Source: Rhizobium sp. SSA_523
GTDB lineage: Bacteria; Pseudomonadota; Alphaproteobacteria; Rhizobiales; Rhizobiaceae
Assembly (NCBI RefSeq): GCF_030435705.1
Contig: NZ_CP129379.1
Coordinates: 1 to 59,731, forward strand
DNA: 59,731 nt
Direction: 5' to 3'
Below, one piece after another: positions 1-7,991 of the stretch (the first letter of the stretch is position 1; the number at the start of each line of letters is the position of its first letter). Below the pieces are notes generated by a model. It searched no databases, was not told where the DNA came from, and saw nothing but the letters and a program-made list of their open reading frames with translations. The position numbers and the translations under genes were made by a program.

Positions 1-94
1 ACCGGGCTGCAAATTGCGAATGCGAGTAGGGGAAACGGTAGGCAGTAGCGGGCAGTGGGCGGTAGAACAGGCTTCCGCGCGTCCTCTGTCAAAT

Positions 95-110
95 GGACTT
101 TACAAAGTCC
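95..110 (-). terminator. small hairpin downstream of the deacetylase gene
   Basis: A perfect inverted repeat (GGACTTT, 2-base loop, AAAGTCC) lies about 15 bases past the stop of the minus-strand deacetylase gene. Its position suits a transcription end, but no clear U tract follows it, so termination is a guess. Confidence 0.35.
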
Positions 111-125
111 GCTTTGAAGTCGGCG

Positions 126-941
126 TCAAACCAGCTTTTTCCAGGCCGAGCCGCGATCGATCAGCGCGCGCCAGCGCCGCTTGAGGCTGCGATAGAGCCG
201 TCGCCAGGCGGGCAGCGATCCATCCAGCCAGATCACATTGACCGGGCGCGAGGAGAGCGTGCCGGTGCCCGGCCGCAAGGGCGCATCCGGTGCGGCGATC
301 TCGTAGAAACATTCGTGATCGGGCCAGTCGTAATGATCGTCCCAGGTCCAGGAACGGTGCGCCTGGTAATGCGCCTTCAGGCGCGCGGCCAGGGCCTTGT
401 CGGTCAAGAGCGGCGCGGAAACGCGGCCCAGCCGCGGCATGGTGCGCTGCATGAAATAGAGAATGCGGTCGCTCGCATAGCCGGACACAAAGAGGCGAAG
501 CCGCAATGTCTGCTTCAGCGCGCAGACGGCGCGATAGACCTGGATATGTTCCTCATGGCCATATTCCCCCCAGGGATTATGGGTGACCACCACGTCGTCC
601 TCGGCAAGATGCCCGCTCAAGGCATCGACGAGCCGGTGGAAATTGCGGGCATAGCGATCCCGGTTGCGGCTGCAGGCAATGCCGTAGGGGGTCTCCACCG
701 GCCGCGTCCAGTCCGTCGACTGATAGGTGCCGGATTCCGGAATATCGAGGGAAATGACGGTCTTCACCGGAAAGCTCTGCAGCAATTGCCGCCGGCCTTG
801 CGTCACCTCCGCACTGTCTGCGGATTCGGTATAGCAGAGAATGATCTTGCGGGCGCCGGCTACCAGCGCACTCGCCCAGAGGATCTCATCATCCGGATGG
901 GCCATGACGATGACGCATCCGGCAAAATCGTCCTGCGTCAT
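126..941 (-). CDS. PIG-L family deacetylase (LmbE-like)
   Basis: The protein (271 aa) belongs to the PIG-L/LmbE family of zinc-dependent N-acetyl-sugar deacetylases. The hallmark AHPDDE motif is at residues 14-19, and the second metal-binding segment THNPWGEYGHEEH is at about 120-132, so the active site looks intact. The open frame runs further upstream, but the extra 58 residues are Gly/Ala-rich and unlike the family. The ATG at 941, which puts the motif at the usual N-terminal position, is therefore chosen. It lies beside glycosyltransferase genes, so an N-acetyl group on a surface-glycan sugar or precursor is a likely substrate; this is inference. A 440-base divergent spacer separates it from the next gene. 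Family assignment is firm, substrate unknown. Confidence 0.85.
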   Translation of the reverse strand: MTQDDFAGCVIVMAHPDDEILWASALVAGARKIILCYTESADSAEVTQGRRQLLQSFPVKTVISLDIPESGTYQSTDWTRPVETPYGIACSRNRDRYARNFHRLVDALSGHLAEDDVVVTHNPWGEYGHEEHIQVYRAVCALKQTLRLRLFVSGYASDRILYFMQRTMPRLGRVSAPLLTDKALAARLKAHYQAHRSWTWDDHYDWPDHECFYEIAAPDAPLRPGTGTLSSRPVNVIWLDGSLPAWRRLYRSLKRRWRALIDRGSAWKKLV

Positions 942-1381
942 GGCGGCGCTTCTCGGTAAGCTCTCTCTTACGTTCCCCGCTGCGCTTCCCCTTGCGGCGT
1001 TTGACGCTTTGCCTGTCTCATCCGGCGGCTCGTGCAATCCGTCTTCCCCCATCCTGCCTGATCCTTGCGCCCCAATGCCCGCCCCCGCGGGGTATCCTGT
1101 CGCCTCGGCAGGCATGCCCGCCGTTTTATGCCTGCTTTCGCGGCACTCCGGCCTTTCTATGCCCGCTTCAGCGGGCAGGGCGTCCCGCCCGTCCGGATGT
1201 CCTTCAGACCCAGGAGTTAAGGTTTAACTCTCTCTAATGAGATAACGAATACCCGGGTTTTTCCCGGCATGGTGAATGAAGTGTAAGCCTACCTGCCCAA
1301 AATGGAGCATTGCGGTTAGCAGGATTTACATAAGCCCCCTGTATGAAGCACGTATGCGTATATGTTTTACGAGGTCGCGCC
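942..1381. promoter_or_regulatory. divergent intergenic region between the deacetylase and a GT4 gene
   Basis: About 440 bases lie between two divergent genes and should hold promoters for both. The left two thirds is G+C-rich with no gene I can support. The right end (about 1225-1345) is more A+T-rich and is the likelier promoter zone for the GT4 gene. I cannot assign -35/-10 boxes with confidence. Confidence 0.4.
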
Positions 1382-2614
1382 TTGAAAGTCGCTTTGGTAC
1401 ATTATTGGCTGGTAGGCATGCGCGGGGGCGAGAAGGTCCTCGAGACCTTTTGCGATATTTTTCCGGATGCCGATATCTTCACGCTGGTCGCCGATCCGGA
1501 CACCCTGTCCCCCAAGCTGAAAAAGCATAAGATCACCACCTCGTTCCTGCAGAAGATCGGCGGCGCCAGGCATTATCAGAAAATGCTGCCGCTCATGCCC
1601 TTCGCGCTCGAATCCTTCGATCTGACCGCCTATGACCTGGTGATTTCCAGCGAAGCCGGCCCGGCCAAGGCGGTGATCACGCGGCCCGATGCCGTGCATG
1701 TCTGCTATTGCCATTCGCCCATGCGCTATATCTGGGATCTCTATCCCCAATACCGGCAGGGCGCGGGACGTCTCGCCCGGTGGATGCTGGCGCTGACGGC
1801 GCCCGCGCTGCGCCAGTGGGATGTCACCACCGCGCATCGCGTCGACCATTTCATTGCAAATTCTGGCTATGTGGCCAAGCGGGTGATGAAATTCTACCGC
1901 CGCTCCTCCACCGTCATTCATCCGCCGGTCAATGTGGACCGCTTCAAGCCGGTCGAGGGGCCCAAGGATTTCTACCTGTGTGCCGGACAGATCACGCCCT
2001 ATAAGAAGATCGAGCTGGCAGTGGAGGCCTGCACGAGGCTCAATCTGCCGCTCGTCGTGCTCGGCGATGGCGCCTCGGCCAAGCTCAAGCGCATGGCCGG
2101 CCCGACCGTCCGTTTCCTGAACGGCGTTTCCGATGCGGAGATGGAGCGCTATCTCGCCGGCTGCCGGGCGCTTCTTTATCCCGGCGTCGAGGATTTCGGC
2201 ATCGTGCCGCTCGAAGCCATGGCCAGCGGCCGGCCGGTGATCGCCTTTGCCAGGGGCGGCGCCCTGGAAACCGTGGTCGACGGGGTGACGGGCCTGTTCT
2301 TCCACGAACAGACCACCGAGGCGCTGATGGAAAGCCTGAAGGCCTTCGAAGCGGGTCAGGTCGCCTTCGATTCCAAGGCGATCCAAGCCCATGCGCATAG
2401 TTTTCACGTCAAGCGCTTCGAACTGGAGCTGCGGCAGTTCCTCGGCCAGATCCCCGAACTGCGCGACATGGCCGGCCGGCTGAGGCTGGCGCCAGACGAT
2501 ATGCATGCCGTCCGGCTCGACGGCGCCCAGGCACCTTCCCCAGTATCCGGCCCAGTATCCGGGCCGGCATCCGGATCTCAGTTTGGATCTCAGCCCGGCC
2601 GAACTTTACGTTGA
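1382..2614 (+). CDS. glycosyltransferase family 4 (WbaZ-like)
   Basis: A GT-B fold, GT4-type glycosyltransferase of about 410 aa. The N-terminus (KVALVHYWL...MRGGEKVLE) matches mannosyltransferase-like GT4 proteins of O-antigen and exopolysaccharide clusters. The donor-binding EX7E motif is seen as EDFGIVPLE at about residues 270-278. I place the start at the TTG at 1382 because it gives the family N-terminus and has GAGGT upstream; an in-frame ATG at 1343 would add 13 residues. The last 30 residues are a low-complexity PVSGP/PASG tail encoded by short tandem repeats and are probably dispensable. The epimerase gene follows after 24 bases, so the two are likely co-transcribed. Sugar specificity cannot be read from sequence. 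Confidence 0.85.
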   Translation: MKVALVHYWLVGMRGGEKVLETFCDIFPDADIFTLVADPDTLSPKLKKHKITTSFLQKIGGARHYQKMLPLMPFALESFDLTAYDLVISSEAGPAKAVITRPDAVHVCYCHSPMRYIWDLYPQYRQGAGRLARWMLALTAPALRQWDVTTAHRVDHFIANSGYVAKRVMKFYRRSSTVIHPPVNVDRFKPVEGPKDFYLCAGQITPYKKIELAVEACTRLNLPLVVLGDGASAKLKRMAGPTVRFLNGVSDAEMERYLAGCRALLYPGVEDFGIVPLEAMASGRPVIAFARGGALETVVDGVTGLFFHEQTTEALMESLKAFEAGQVAFDSKAIQAHAHSFHVKRFELELRQFLGQIPELRDMAGRLRLAPDDMHAVRLDGAQAPSPVSGPVSGPASGSQFGSQPGRTLR

Positions 2615-2638
2615 ACCTCCCTTCGAGAGGCCTTTATC

Positions 2639-3607
2639 ATGGCAGATCTTTCCACCCATTCGCTGGTTTTCGGCGGCTCCGGCTTCATCGGAACGCATCT
2701 TGTCCGCCGGCTCGTCGCCGTCGGCGATCGCGTCCTCTCCGTCGATATCAAGCCGCCGCGCGAGCGTCTGGAGGGCGTCGACTACCGCACCGCCGATGTG
2801 CGCGATCTGACGGATTTCGATCCCGGCATGCGGATCGACCGCATCTACAATCTGGCCGCCGTGCACACCACGCCCGGCCATCCCGATCACGAATATTACG
2901 AGACGAATATCCTGGGCGCCGTCGCCATCACCGCGCTTGCCCGCAGGCTTCAGATCCCGCAGATCGTCTTCACCAGCTCGATTTCGGTCTATGGGCCTGG
3001 CGAGGAGACCAAGAGCGAGGCGACGCCGCCGGCGCCTGAATCGCCCTATGGCTGGTCGAAATTCATGGCCGAGCAAATAAAGCGCGCCTGGATGGAGGAG
3101 GAGGCCGGCCGCCGGCTGGTGATCTGCCGCCCGGCCGTCATCTTCGGACCCGGGGAAGGGGGCAATTTCACCCGCATGGCGGCCCTTCTGAAAAAGGGTT
3201 TCTTCGTCTATCCGGGCCGGCGGGATACGATCAAGGCCTGTTTCTATGTCGGTGATCTTCTCGATGCGATCCAGTTCGCCGAGCGGCAGGAGGCGCGTTT
3301 CGTGCTGTTCAACGGCTGCTATCCGGATCGCTACACGCTGGAGGACATTGTCGAGAGCCTGCGCCTGCGCCACATGCCGCGGGCCCGCACCGTCCTGGTG
3401 CCCAAGGCCGTCGTGACCTTCGCCGCCATGCTTCTGAGGCCCTTTTCCGCCATGGGACTGGGCATCCATCCTGATCGCGTGACGAAGCTGACGCGTTCGA
3501 CCGATGTCGTGCCGGGCTGGCTCGAAGCCATGGGGCAGGCCGATCGGGGCCGGTTTCCCGGCGCCATCGAACGCTGGAACGGCGAAAGTGACGGGCGTTT
3601 TGTTTAA
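2639..3607 (+). CDS. NAD-dependent epimerase/dehydratase (extended SDR)
   Basis: A 322-aa extended short-chain dehydrogenase/reductase acting on a nucleotide sugar. The NAD-binding glycine motif GGSGFIG is at residues 12-18, the catalytic serine region FTSS at 111-114, and the YGWSK catalytic Tyr/Lys pair at 137-141, so it looks functional. SDR families of this type make UDP- or dTDP-sugar epimers or 4-keto sugars; which one cannot be told here. It follows the GT4 gene by 24 bases and is convergent with the flippase gene, so it probably supplies a donor for the same glycan. Confidence 0.85.
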   Translation: MADLSTHSLVFGGSGFIGTHLVRRLVAVGDRVLSVDIKPPRERLEGVDYRTADVRDLTDFDPGMRIDRIYNLAAVHTTPGHPDHEYYETNILGAVAITALARRLQIPQIVFTSSISVYGPGEETKSEATPPAPESPYGWSKFMAEQIKRAWMEEEAGRRLVICRPAVIFGPGEGGNFTRMAALLKKGFFVYPGRRDTIKACFYVGDLLDAIQFAERQEARFVLFNGCYPDRYTLEDIVESLRLRHMPRARTVLVPKAVVTFAAMLLRPFSAMGLGIHPDRVTKLTRSTDVVPGWLEAMGQADRGRFPGAIERWNGESDGRFV

Positions 3608-3618
3608 GCATCGGAGTG

Positions 3619-3632
3619 GCGTCATGAGACGC
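3619..3632. terminator. possible bidirectional hairpin between convergent genes
   Basis: A short inverted repeat (GCGTC, 4-base loop, GACGC) sits in the 38-base gap between the convergent epimerase and flippase genes. The position suits a shared terminator, but the stem is short and there is no long T run. Confidence 0.3.
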
Positions 3633-3645
3633 TGTTAATTGATTG

Positions 3646-5124
3646 TCATCTAGCTCGGATCAATGATGTTGCCAATCCGAGGATGCTAGCTTCCACCCCT
3701 TCAGGGCGACCCGCCATATACCAGAAAGCGACAGCGGAGGCGGTATAAGTTAGGCAGTAAGCTAGACCGGTCGCGAAGAGTTCAATGACGAGTTGATCAT
3801 CATATCTGAAGGCATACTGGCAGACCAAAAGTGCGCCGCAGGCCGGAATGACGGCCATAAAAGGCCTAATCGTAACGGCCAGCTGATCTTGTAAACCGAT
3901 ACCGCACATTGCTTTTGTCAGGATGAGAGATGACATACACACTACTATCGCGCTTCCCAATCTCGCTATGATCGCGCCTGGTATACCAAACAGGATGACG
4001 CCGGCCAAAGACAGGGGAAGGCGAAAAAGGAATTCAACGCCTGAGCGGATAGCAAGGTCACGGAACCGATTCAGTGCCAGAGCTAGTGGGAACACCGGCA
4101 TGGTGGGCAGGGTGGGTATTGCAACAAGCGCAAGGCCCGCCAGAATGGGCGCAGCTTCTGTCCATTTGGGCCCAAGTAGGACGTTGATGACCGGGTTAGA
4201 ACAGACTGCCAAAAACACTAAGACTGGCAGTAGCACCAAACAGAAGCCACTACTACTTTTAAGATAAGCTTCTCTTAGACGGTTGTTTTCTTGTGCGACT
4301 ACAAAAGCTGATACTAAAGGCACTGTGGCAGGAATCGCGATTGCCTGCGACGGTAGTGAGGCCAGATCATTCGCCGCCGCAAATCGACCGAAAGCGGCCG
4401 TGTCAACAAAGCGTGGCAGCAGGATCCGGTCCATCTGCCAATTTATCGCGGTCAGGGTCTGGGACACAAGATTCCAGCTGATCATTCGCTCGAATAACGG
4501 CCAATCAGCTATAGTCAGGCGTGGCCACATTGGGGCTATAACATAAGAAAAAATCACCATTACTGCAGGCACAGTCAATGTACCGGCAGCAATCGCCCAG
4601 TAGTTTTGAGTCGCTATTGCGAGAGTTATTGCTACGGCGGCGGCGGCCGCCTTGCTAACGATTTCTAGCATGCCTCTTTGCTGGAAACTCATTGCCTTAT
4701 CGAAAATAACCATCCGGGGGCTTACCATTCCCCGCAGAGCTGGTGCGGCAGAAAGTGTTGAGATCAGTATCATGAGCCGATCATCACCATAGAAGAGGGC
4801 GAGGGGATAAGAGAGAGTGATCATTATGATAGTCAACAGCAGGCCGCGCAGCAGGCCAAGGGTAAAGGCGGTGTTGTAGGCGCGATCGCTGATCTCGGGC
4901 ATGCGGATCAAGACCGAAATTAGCGGCAGCTCTAGAACGGCTTCAAGAACAAAGATGACTGTCATCGCTGTGGCCACCAGGCCGAAATCAGCAGGTCCCA
5001 AGAAGCGGGCTAATACTAGAAGGGTCAGGAAGTCGAGCCCCCTTGAGATCAAGCGGGCGCCGATGGTCCAGAACCCAGCACGAATGGTTTTTTCAGAGAG
5101 TGCCGCCACTTTAGGATCGGACAT
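3646..5124 (-). CDS. oligosaccharide flippase (Wzx-like, MOP/MATE superfamily)
   Basis: A 492-aa integral membrane protein with about 12 hydrophobic segments and the polysaccharide-biosynthesis family pattern (start ...AGFWTIGARLISRGLDFLTLLVLARFLGPADFG). It should flip lipid-linked repeat units across the inner membrane for Wzy-dependent assembly. Its start codon shares one base with the stop of the upstream polymerase gene (TGATG), indicating translational coupling. Base composition is clearly more A+T-rich than in flanking genes, as is common for wzx/wzy pairs exchanged between strains. Family assignment is strong; the substrate is unknown. Confidence 0.85.
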   Translation of the reverse strand: MSDPKVAALSEKTIRAGFWTIGARLISRGLDFLTLLVLARFLGPADFGLVATAMTVIFVLEAVLELPLISVLIRMPEISDRAYNTAFTLGLLRGLLLTIIMITLSYPLALFYGDDRLMILISTLSAAPALRGMVSPRMVIFDKAMSFQQRGMLEIVSKAAAAAVAITLAIATQNYWAIAAGTLTVPAVMVIFSYVIAPMWPRLTIADWPLFERMISWNLVSQTLTAINWQMDRILLPRFVDTAAFGRFAAANDLASLPSQAIAIPATVPLVSAFVVAQENNRLREAYLKSSSGFCLVLLPVLVFLAVCSNPVINVLLGPKWTEAAPILAGLALVAIPTLPTMPVFPLALALNRFRDLAIRSGVEFLFRLPLSLAGVILFGIPGAIIARLGSAIVVCMSSLILTKAMCGIGLQDQLAVTIRPFMAVIPACGALLVCQYAFRYDDQLVIELFATGLAYCLTYTASAVAFWYMAGRPEGVEASILGLATSLIRAR

Positions 5125-6554
5125 CAGGTAGATTGGTGGGCATGAGGGGGAAGAGCTTCCTTTGCGCGTCTTGAAATGGTGAGCGACTGGGGACCTGTCA
5201 CGGCAGCTGCTAAGCCATAGACACAGGCACTCATAATGCCAAAATCAGGTGAGGTACCAGCCAGTGCGCCGAGGATAATGACGGGTGGCAGGAAATACCG
5301 GACTGCATTGAGCACGGCCTTATCAACATCGGAGCCATTCGCTGACGCACGCAGAAATGTCTGAAGAACAAAACCATAATAAAAAAGACCACCAAGCAAT
5401 CCACAACTACTAAAAATTGCAACGATGCTATTTGAAGCCCGTGTGGATCCAACTCCAACGCCTAAGAAGCCGGTGTCTAGAAGGGCATTTAGCGACACCA
5501 GAGTCCACATAGTTCGTTCTTCGTATGAATCTGACGTACTCTTTTGAAAAATGATTGTATCGACCAGCTTGGCGAAGGGCTCGAACAAGGCGGGAACTAT
5601 CAACAGTAAAACATAGACGGCAGCAAGGCTTATGACAAATGACCAAAATTCAACTAGGAGTCCCTCTCGCGCAAGGCTACCTTGCTCTGCCTTAACCCAA
5701 CGCCATACCCATTCCGTAGTAGCCATGCATCCAAAAACGGCCAGTCCGCCATAGGCGGATGATGAGGTTGATAAAAGCGAAAACAGAGCAAGAAGAACAA
5801 TTAGGCAAGGAGCTAGAATTTGCCTGACGTAGCAGTTAGCTATTGCGCGACGAAAAAAATAGATTGCTGTCAAGAAGGTTACAGAAAGAGCTCCATATAC
5901 GGACGCTTCTGGCATCAATCCTACAATCCGCTTAACATCAGCAATTTCAACATTTGTTAGATAGTCGTACGTCGCCGTCCTGAAGATGTCCAATAATGGA
6001 CCAAGACCTAGCACGTCTAGGAAGCCAGTCAGTACGACCATAACGCCTCCCATGCACATGCCTAAAAGCACCTGCTGGCGGGTTTTTGGCGCCTGAAATG
6101 CAAGGGCGCAGGTCAGTGTGGTAAATATTGAGATTACCAGATAGCCCAACTGAGAAATATTCTGCTGCGTTGGATAAAGCGGCGCGGCTATGTAAGTGCT
6201 GTCATCCAGCCGCATTGGAATTATATTCACTGCGCCAGCGAAAATGCGCGGCATGAAAATCGTCGTCCAGATCGCTGTTATTAGAAAGAGGAAGAGTAGA
6301 AGGCAATGCGACGGTTGTAACGCAATATTAATGATATTCGAAGCACTGTTCCGCCCACCGACATACTTGACAATGAAAGCAAGGGCGATGACGGGTGTCG
6401 GCGTAAGACTCAGATTCTGGGTCAGAGCCGGCGGAACGACTGAGAAGGAGCCGAAAGACATGGAGCAGAACAAGAAGAAAAATATAAACGGTCCCCGGCT
6501 TACTATTGCGAAGGCCAATGTCAGCCAGAATAGAGCTATGGGAATGAATTCCAT
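5124..6554 (-). CDS. O-antigen polymerase/ligase-like membrane protein (Wzy candidate)
   Basis: A 476-aa protein with roughly 10-12 hydrophobic segments and no soluble domain, as in O-antigen polymerases (Wzy) and WaaL-type ligases, which diverge too far for named motifs. The main argument is context: it overlaps the flippase start by one base and lies in one minus-strand run with a Wzz-like gene. It has a good ribosome site (AGGAAGT). Bases 5341-5400 contain 24 G/C of 60, far below the plasmid norm, which points to recent acquisition together with the flippase. I infer polymerisation of the repeat unit at the periplasmic face. Confidence 0.7.
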   Translation of the reverse strand: MEFIPIALFWLTLAFAIVSRGPFIFFFLFCSMSFGSFSVVPPALTQNLSLTPTPVIALAFIVKYVGGRNSASNIINIALQPSHCLLLFLFLITAIWTTIFMPRIFAGAVNIIPMRLDDSTYIAAPLYPTQQNISQLGYLVISIFTTLTCALAFQAPKTRQQVLLGMCMGGVMVVLTGFLDVLGLGPLLDIFRTATYDYLTNVEIADVKRIVGLMPEASVYGALSVTFLTAIYFFRRAIANCYVRQILAPCLIVLLALFSLLSTSSSAYGGLAVFGCMATTEWVWRWVKAEQGSLAREGLLVEFWSFVISLAAVYVLLLIVPALFEPFAKLVDTIIFQKSTSDSYEERTMWTLVSLNALLDTGFLGVGVGSTRASNSIVAIFSSCGLLGGLFYYGFVLQTFLRASANGSDVDKAVLNAVRYFLPPVIILGALAGTSPDFGIMSACVYGLAAAVTGPQSLTISRRAKEALPPHAHQST

Positions 6555-6629
6555 TTTACTTCCTTTGCCATTAATTGGGTACCGTCACAAGGGCACCTAG
6601 CCACCTCTTGTTAAACCCCCTTACTCCGA

Positions 6630-7991
6630 TCAACTTGTCCGTGCGGGCGGCTTGGTATGCCTTCCAATCAAGCCAATTTTTGCAATGCTGCTGGCCAGCA
6701 CCTCGCTGTACAAAGCAAGCACAGCGTCGCGCCATGTGGCCTCGGTATTGGCAAGGCTCATGCCCCTGGCATAGGCATTTTCGCTCATGACCTGCATGTC
6801 GGGATGGGGCAGGGCCGCGATATGGCGCAAGGCCGCGGCAAAATCGTCCGGATCCTGGGTGCGGCAGGCCAGTCCCATGCCTTTGGACACCACTTCATCG
6901 GCCAGGAAGGCCATGTCCGTCAGAATGACCGGCACGCCGCTGGCGGCCGCCTCCGCGGCCACTAGGCCGAAGGGCTCCGGCAGGCGCGATGGAATGACGA
7001 TGGCCCTGGCCTTCTGGATCAGCGCGCCGATCTCGTCGCGGCTGCGCCATCCATGAAACTGTGCCTGCGGATAGCGGGCTTCGAGCTTGGCCCGCAACGG
7101 GCCGTCGCCGATGATATCGATTAAGAGACCGGCGCGTTCCGCCGCCGCCAGGGCATCCTGTGGCCCCTTTTCCTCCTCCAGCCGGCCGATGAAGATGAAG
7201 CGGTCATTATCCTCCGCGGCAATGCGGGTGCTGGAAAAGGGCAGAACCGGATTGCGGATCGTCGTCAGCATCGATGGCTCATAGCCGGCACGCAGCAGGC
7301 CCGCCGCCATTTTTTCATGAATCATCACGATGCGCGCCCAGTCCGGGGTCCGACCCATGGCGGCCCAGAGACGGGCCTCGCGGGCCACGCGCCAGAGCTT
7401 CTGGGGATAGGAGCGGCGATCGCAATGGGTAGTCAGGCAGGAGACACCCAGCGGCACGCGTTGGCAGGGCTCCTGCCGGCGATAATCCATATATGCGCCG
7501 TTCGGACAGGCATGGAAGGAATCATGGGCATGGATGATCGTCCGGCGCGCCACCCGCCGCAGCGGCACGAAGATCGCCGGCGACAGGATCTGCGACCAGA
7601 TATTCACGTGATAGACCGTCTCCGACGTATCGTGAGCGGCAATCCAGCCGGAAAGAAGATCGGCCGCCGCCTGATTGTGAATGCCGTTGATGGCGGTGCG
7701 GACCGGATTGCCCGCCAGAAGGGCCTGCTGGCCGAGCGCCACGACCTCGACACCCAGCTCCTGGAGCTCCGGAGCCGCGCCGGCATCGCCCACGATGACC
7801 GTCACCGCTATATCCTGTGCCCGCAACAGCCGCAGGAGCAGCAGGACGAGAACGGTCGCGCCACCGCGGGCCACCGAGAAATCATTGATCAGAACCACCC
7901 GCTTCAAGGGACGACCTGCTGCGGCGGGCCGGTGCTGAGACTGCGGCAGGAGGGCGTCTTGCGGGCGGTCGGGCTCATCCAGCATCGGCAA
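6630..7991 (-). CDS. glycosyltransferase family 4
   Basis: A 453-aa GT4 enzyme. The C-terminal half carries the Rossmann donor-binding domain (FIFIGRLEEEKGPQDALAA) and the EX7E-type motif PEPFGLVAAEAAASG. The N-terminal 25 residues are polar and probably a disordered extension. Its start lies 17 bases inside the end of the upstream Wzz-like gene, so the two are translationally coupled and transcribed on the minus strand toward wzy and wzx. G+C returns to the plasmid norm here, so the low-G+C segment ends between this gene and the polymerase. It probably adds one sugar to the repeat unit; donor and acceptor are unknown. Confidence 0.85.
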   Translation of the reverse strand: MPMLDEPDRPQDALLPQSQHRPAAAGRPLKRVVLINDFSVARGGATVLVLLLLRLLRAQDIAVTVIVGDAGAAPELQELGVEVVALGQQALLAGNPVRTAINGIHNQAAADLLSGWIAAHDTSETVYHVNIWSQILSPAIFVPLRRVARRTIIHAHDSFHACPNGAYMDYRRQEPCQRVPLGVSCLTTHCDRRSYPQKLWRVAREARLWAAMGRTPDWARIVMIHEKMAAGLLRAGYEPSMLTTIRNPVLPFSSTRIAAEDNDRFIFIGRLEEEKGPQDALAAAERAGLLIDIIGDGPLRAKLEARYPQAQFHGWRSRDEIGALIQKARAIVIPSRLPEPFGLVAAEAAASGVPVILTDMAFLADEVVSKGMGLACRTQDPDDFAAALRHIAALPHPDMQVMSENAYARGMSLANTEATWRDAVLALYSEVLASSIAKIGLIGRHTKPPARTS

